A stretch of 5,972 bases of DNA from contig JAQTSL010000230.1 of the NCBI GenBank assembly GCA_028711355.1, positions 1 to 5,972 on the forward strand, written 5' to 3'. The stretch is from Rhodoferax sp. (GTDB lineage: Bacteria > Pseudomonadota > Gammaproteobacteria > Burkholderiales > Burkholderiaceae_C). Positions within the stretch are counted from its first letter, which is position 1. Each line of letters begins with the position of its first letter. Position numbers and translations under genes: made by a program. The notes under the pieces were generated by a model. The model was given only the letters and a program-made list of their open reading frames with translations, made no database searches and had not been told where the DNA came from. Shown piece by piece: positions 5,611 to 5,972 of the stretch.

Positions 5611-5972
5611 TTCACCTAGTTGGCGGTGCTGTGCGCGATGCTCTGCTGGGGTTGCCGGTGCAAGACCGCGACTGGGTGGTGGTGGGCGCCACGCCGCAAG
5701 AACTGCTGGCGCAGGGCTTCACGCCCGTGGGCAAAGACTTTCCGGTGTTTCTGCACCCGACAACGCATGAGGAATATGCGCTGGCGCGCACCGAGCGCAA
5801 AACGGCCCCCGGCTATCACGGCTTTGCCTTTCACGCCGCGCCCGATGTCAGCCTGGAAGACGACTTGGCGCGTCGCGATATCACTATTAATGCCATAGCT
5901 AGCAGCGCACTGTCTTCATGGGCTACCGGCCAATTTGACCCTCAATATTTGATCGACCCGCAGGGTGGCCAA
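5604..5972 (+). CDS. cca: CCA-adding tRNA nucleotidyltransferase, 5' part (runs off right edge)
   Basis: This is a partial gene: 123 codons are open to the edge. The enzyme adds or repairs the 3' CCA of tRNAs from CTP and ATP in the cytoplasm. The class II nucleotidyltransferase head is clear: LVGGAVRD (5-12), the metal-binding DRD (D21, D23) in QDRDWVVVG, GKDFPVFLHP (43-52), EYALARTERK (57-66) and RRDITINAIA (90-99). These match the bacterial Cca head domain; the neck, body and any HD domain lie outside. After NAIA the protein continues with SSALSSWATGQFDPQYL before IDPQGGQ. E. coli Cca, as I recall it, has only about 7 residues at that point, so about 10 extra residues are present, encoded by AT-richer DNA with an ATA codon. 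The start at ATG 5604 is fixed by homology (MQIHLVGGAVRD); the ribosome site is poor. It lies 103 bp after the GST stop, downstream of the long hairpin. Confidence 0.95.
   Translation, partial: MQIHLVGGAVRDALLGLPVQDRDWVVVGATPQELLAQGFTPVGKDFPVFLHPTTHEEYALARTERKTAPGYHGFAFHAAPDVSLEDDLARRDITINAIASSALSSWATGQFDPQYLIDPQGGQ
5893..5940. other. Possible dispersed-repeat-derived insert within cca
   Basis: This segment encodes the extra residues after NAIA. It differs in base use from the GC-rich codons around it (ATA, AGC AGC, TCT TCA, TTT). From memory, its ATAGCTAGCAGCGC start and GGCCAATTTGACC end resemble short repeats common in Comamonadaceae intergenic DNA. It stays in frame. It may equally be an ordinary variable loop of this family. 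Confidence 0.3.

Overview
The window looks like chromosomal DNA of a betaproteobacterium, most likely Burkholderiales and probably Comamonadaceae (Rhodoferax/Polaromonas-like). I infer this from protein character, the gene order lytic transglycosylase - GST - cca, moderately high GC in the right half, and short dispersed-repeat-like sequences at the right end. No database was consulted.

Left block (1-2840, all minus strand). Read in the direction of transcription, it holds a 5-formyltetrahydrofolate cyclo-ligase (2840-2241), a 120-bp gap with inverted repeats, a membrane histidine kinase (2120-498), and an NtrC-type response regulator that overlaps the kinase stop by 4 bp and runs off the left edge (501-1). 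The kinase is the most interesting protein here. Its periplasmic region carries two heme-c-type motifs, CVRCH and CASASCH, which suggests a redox- or gas-sensing two-component system that drives a sigma-54-dependent regulon.

Right block (2850-5972, all plus strand). A secreted Slt70-type lytic murein transglycosylase (2850-4823) is followed with a 4-bp overlap by a glutathione S-transferase-like protein (4820-5500). A 103-bp spacer follows, dominated by a very strong hairpin, and then the 5' part of cca, the tRNA CCA-adding enzyme (5604 to the right edge). The start codons of the cyclo-ligase and the transglycosylase are divergent and only 9 bp apart, so each gene's promoter must lie inside or at the edge of the other.

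The two blocks do not form one pathway. The left is signalling plus a folate-repair enzyme; the right is cell-wall turnover, a detoxification-type enzyme and tRNA maturation. Unusual signals are the heme-c-type sensor kinase, the GST/cca hairpin flanked by a near-duplicate of the cca start, an AT-richer insert-like stretch inside cca that encodes extra residues, and the inverted repeats upstream of the kinase. There is no gene-free stretch longer than 300 bases. I saw no tRNA, rRNA, CRISPR array or transposase gene.
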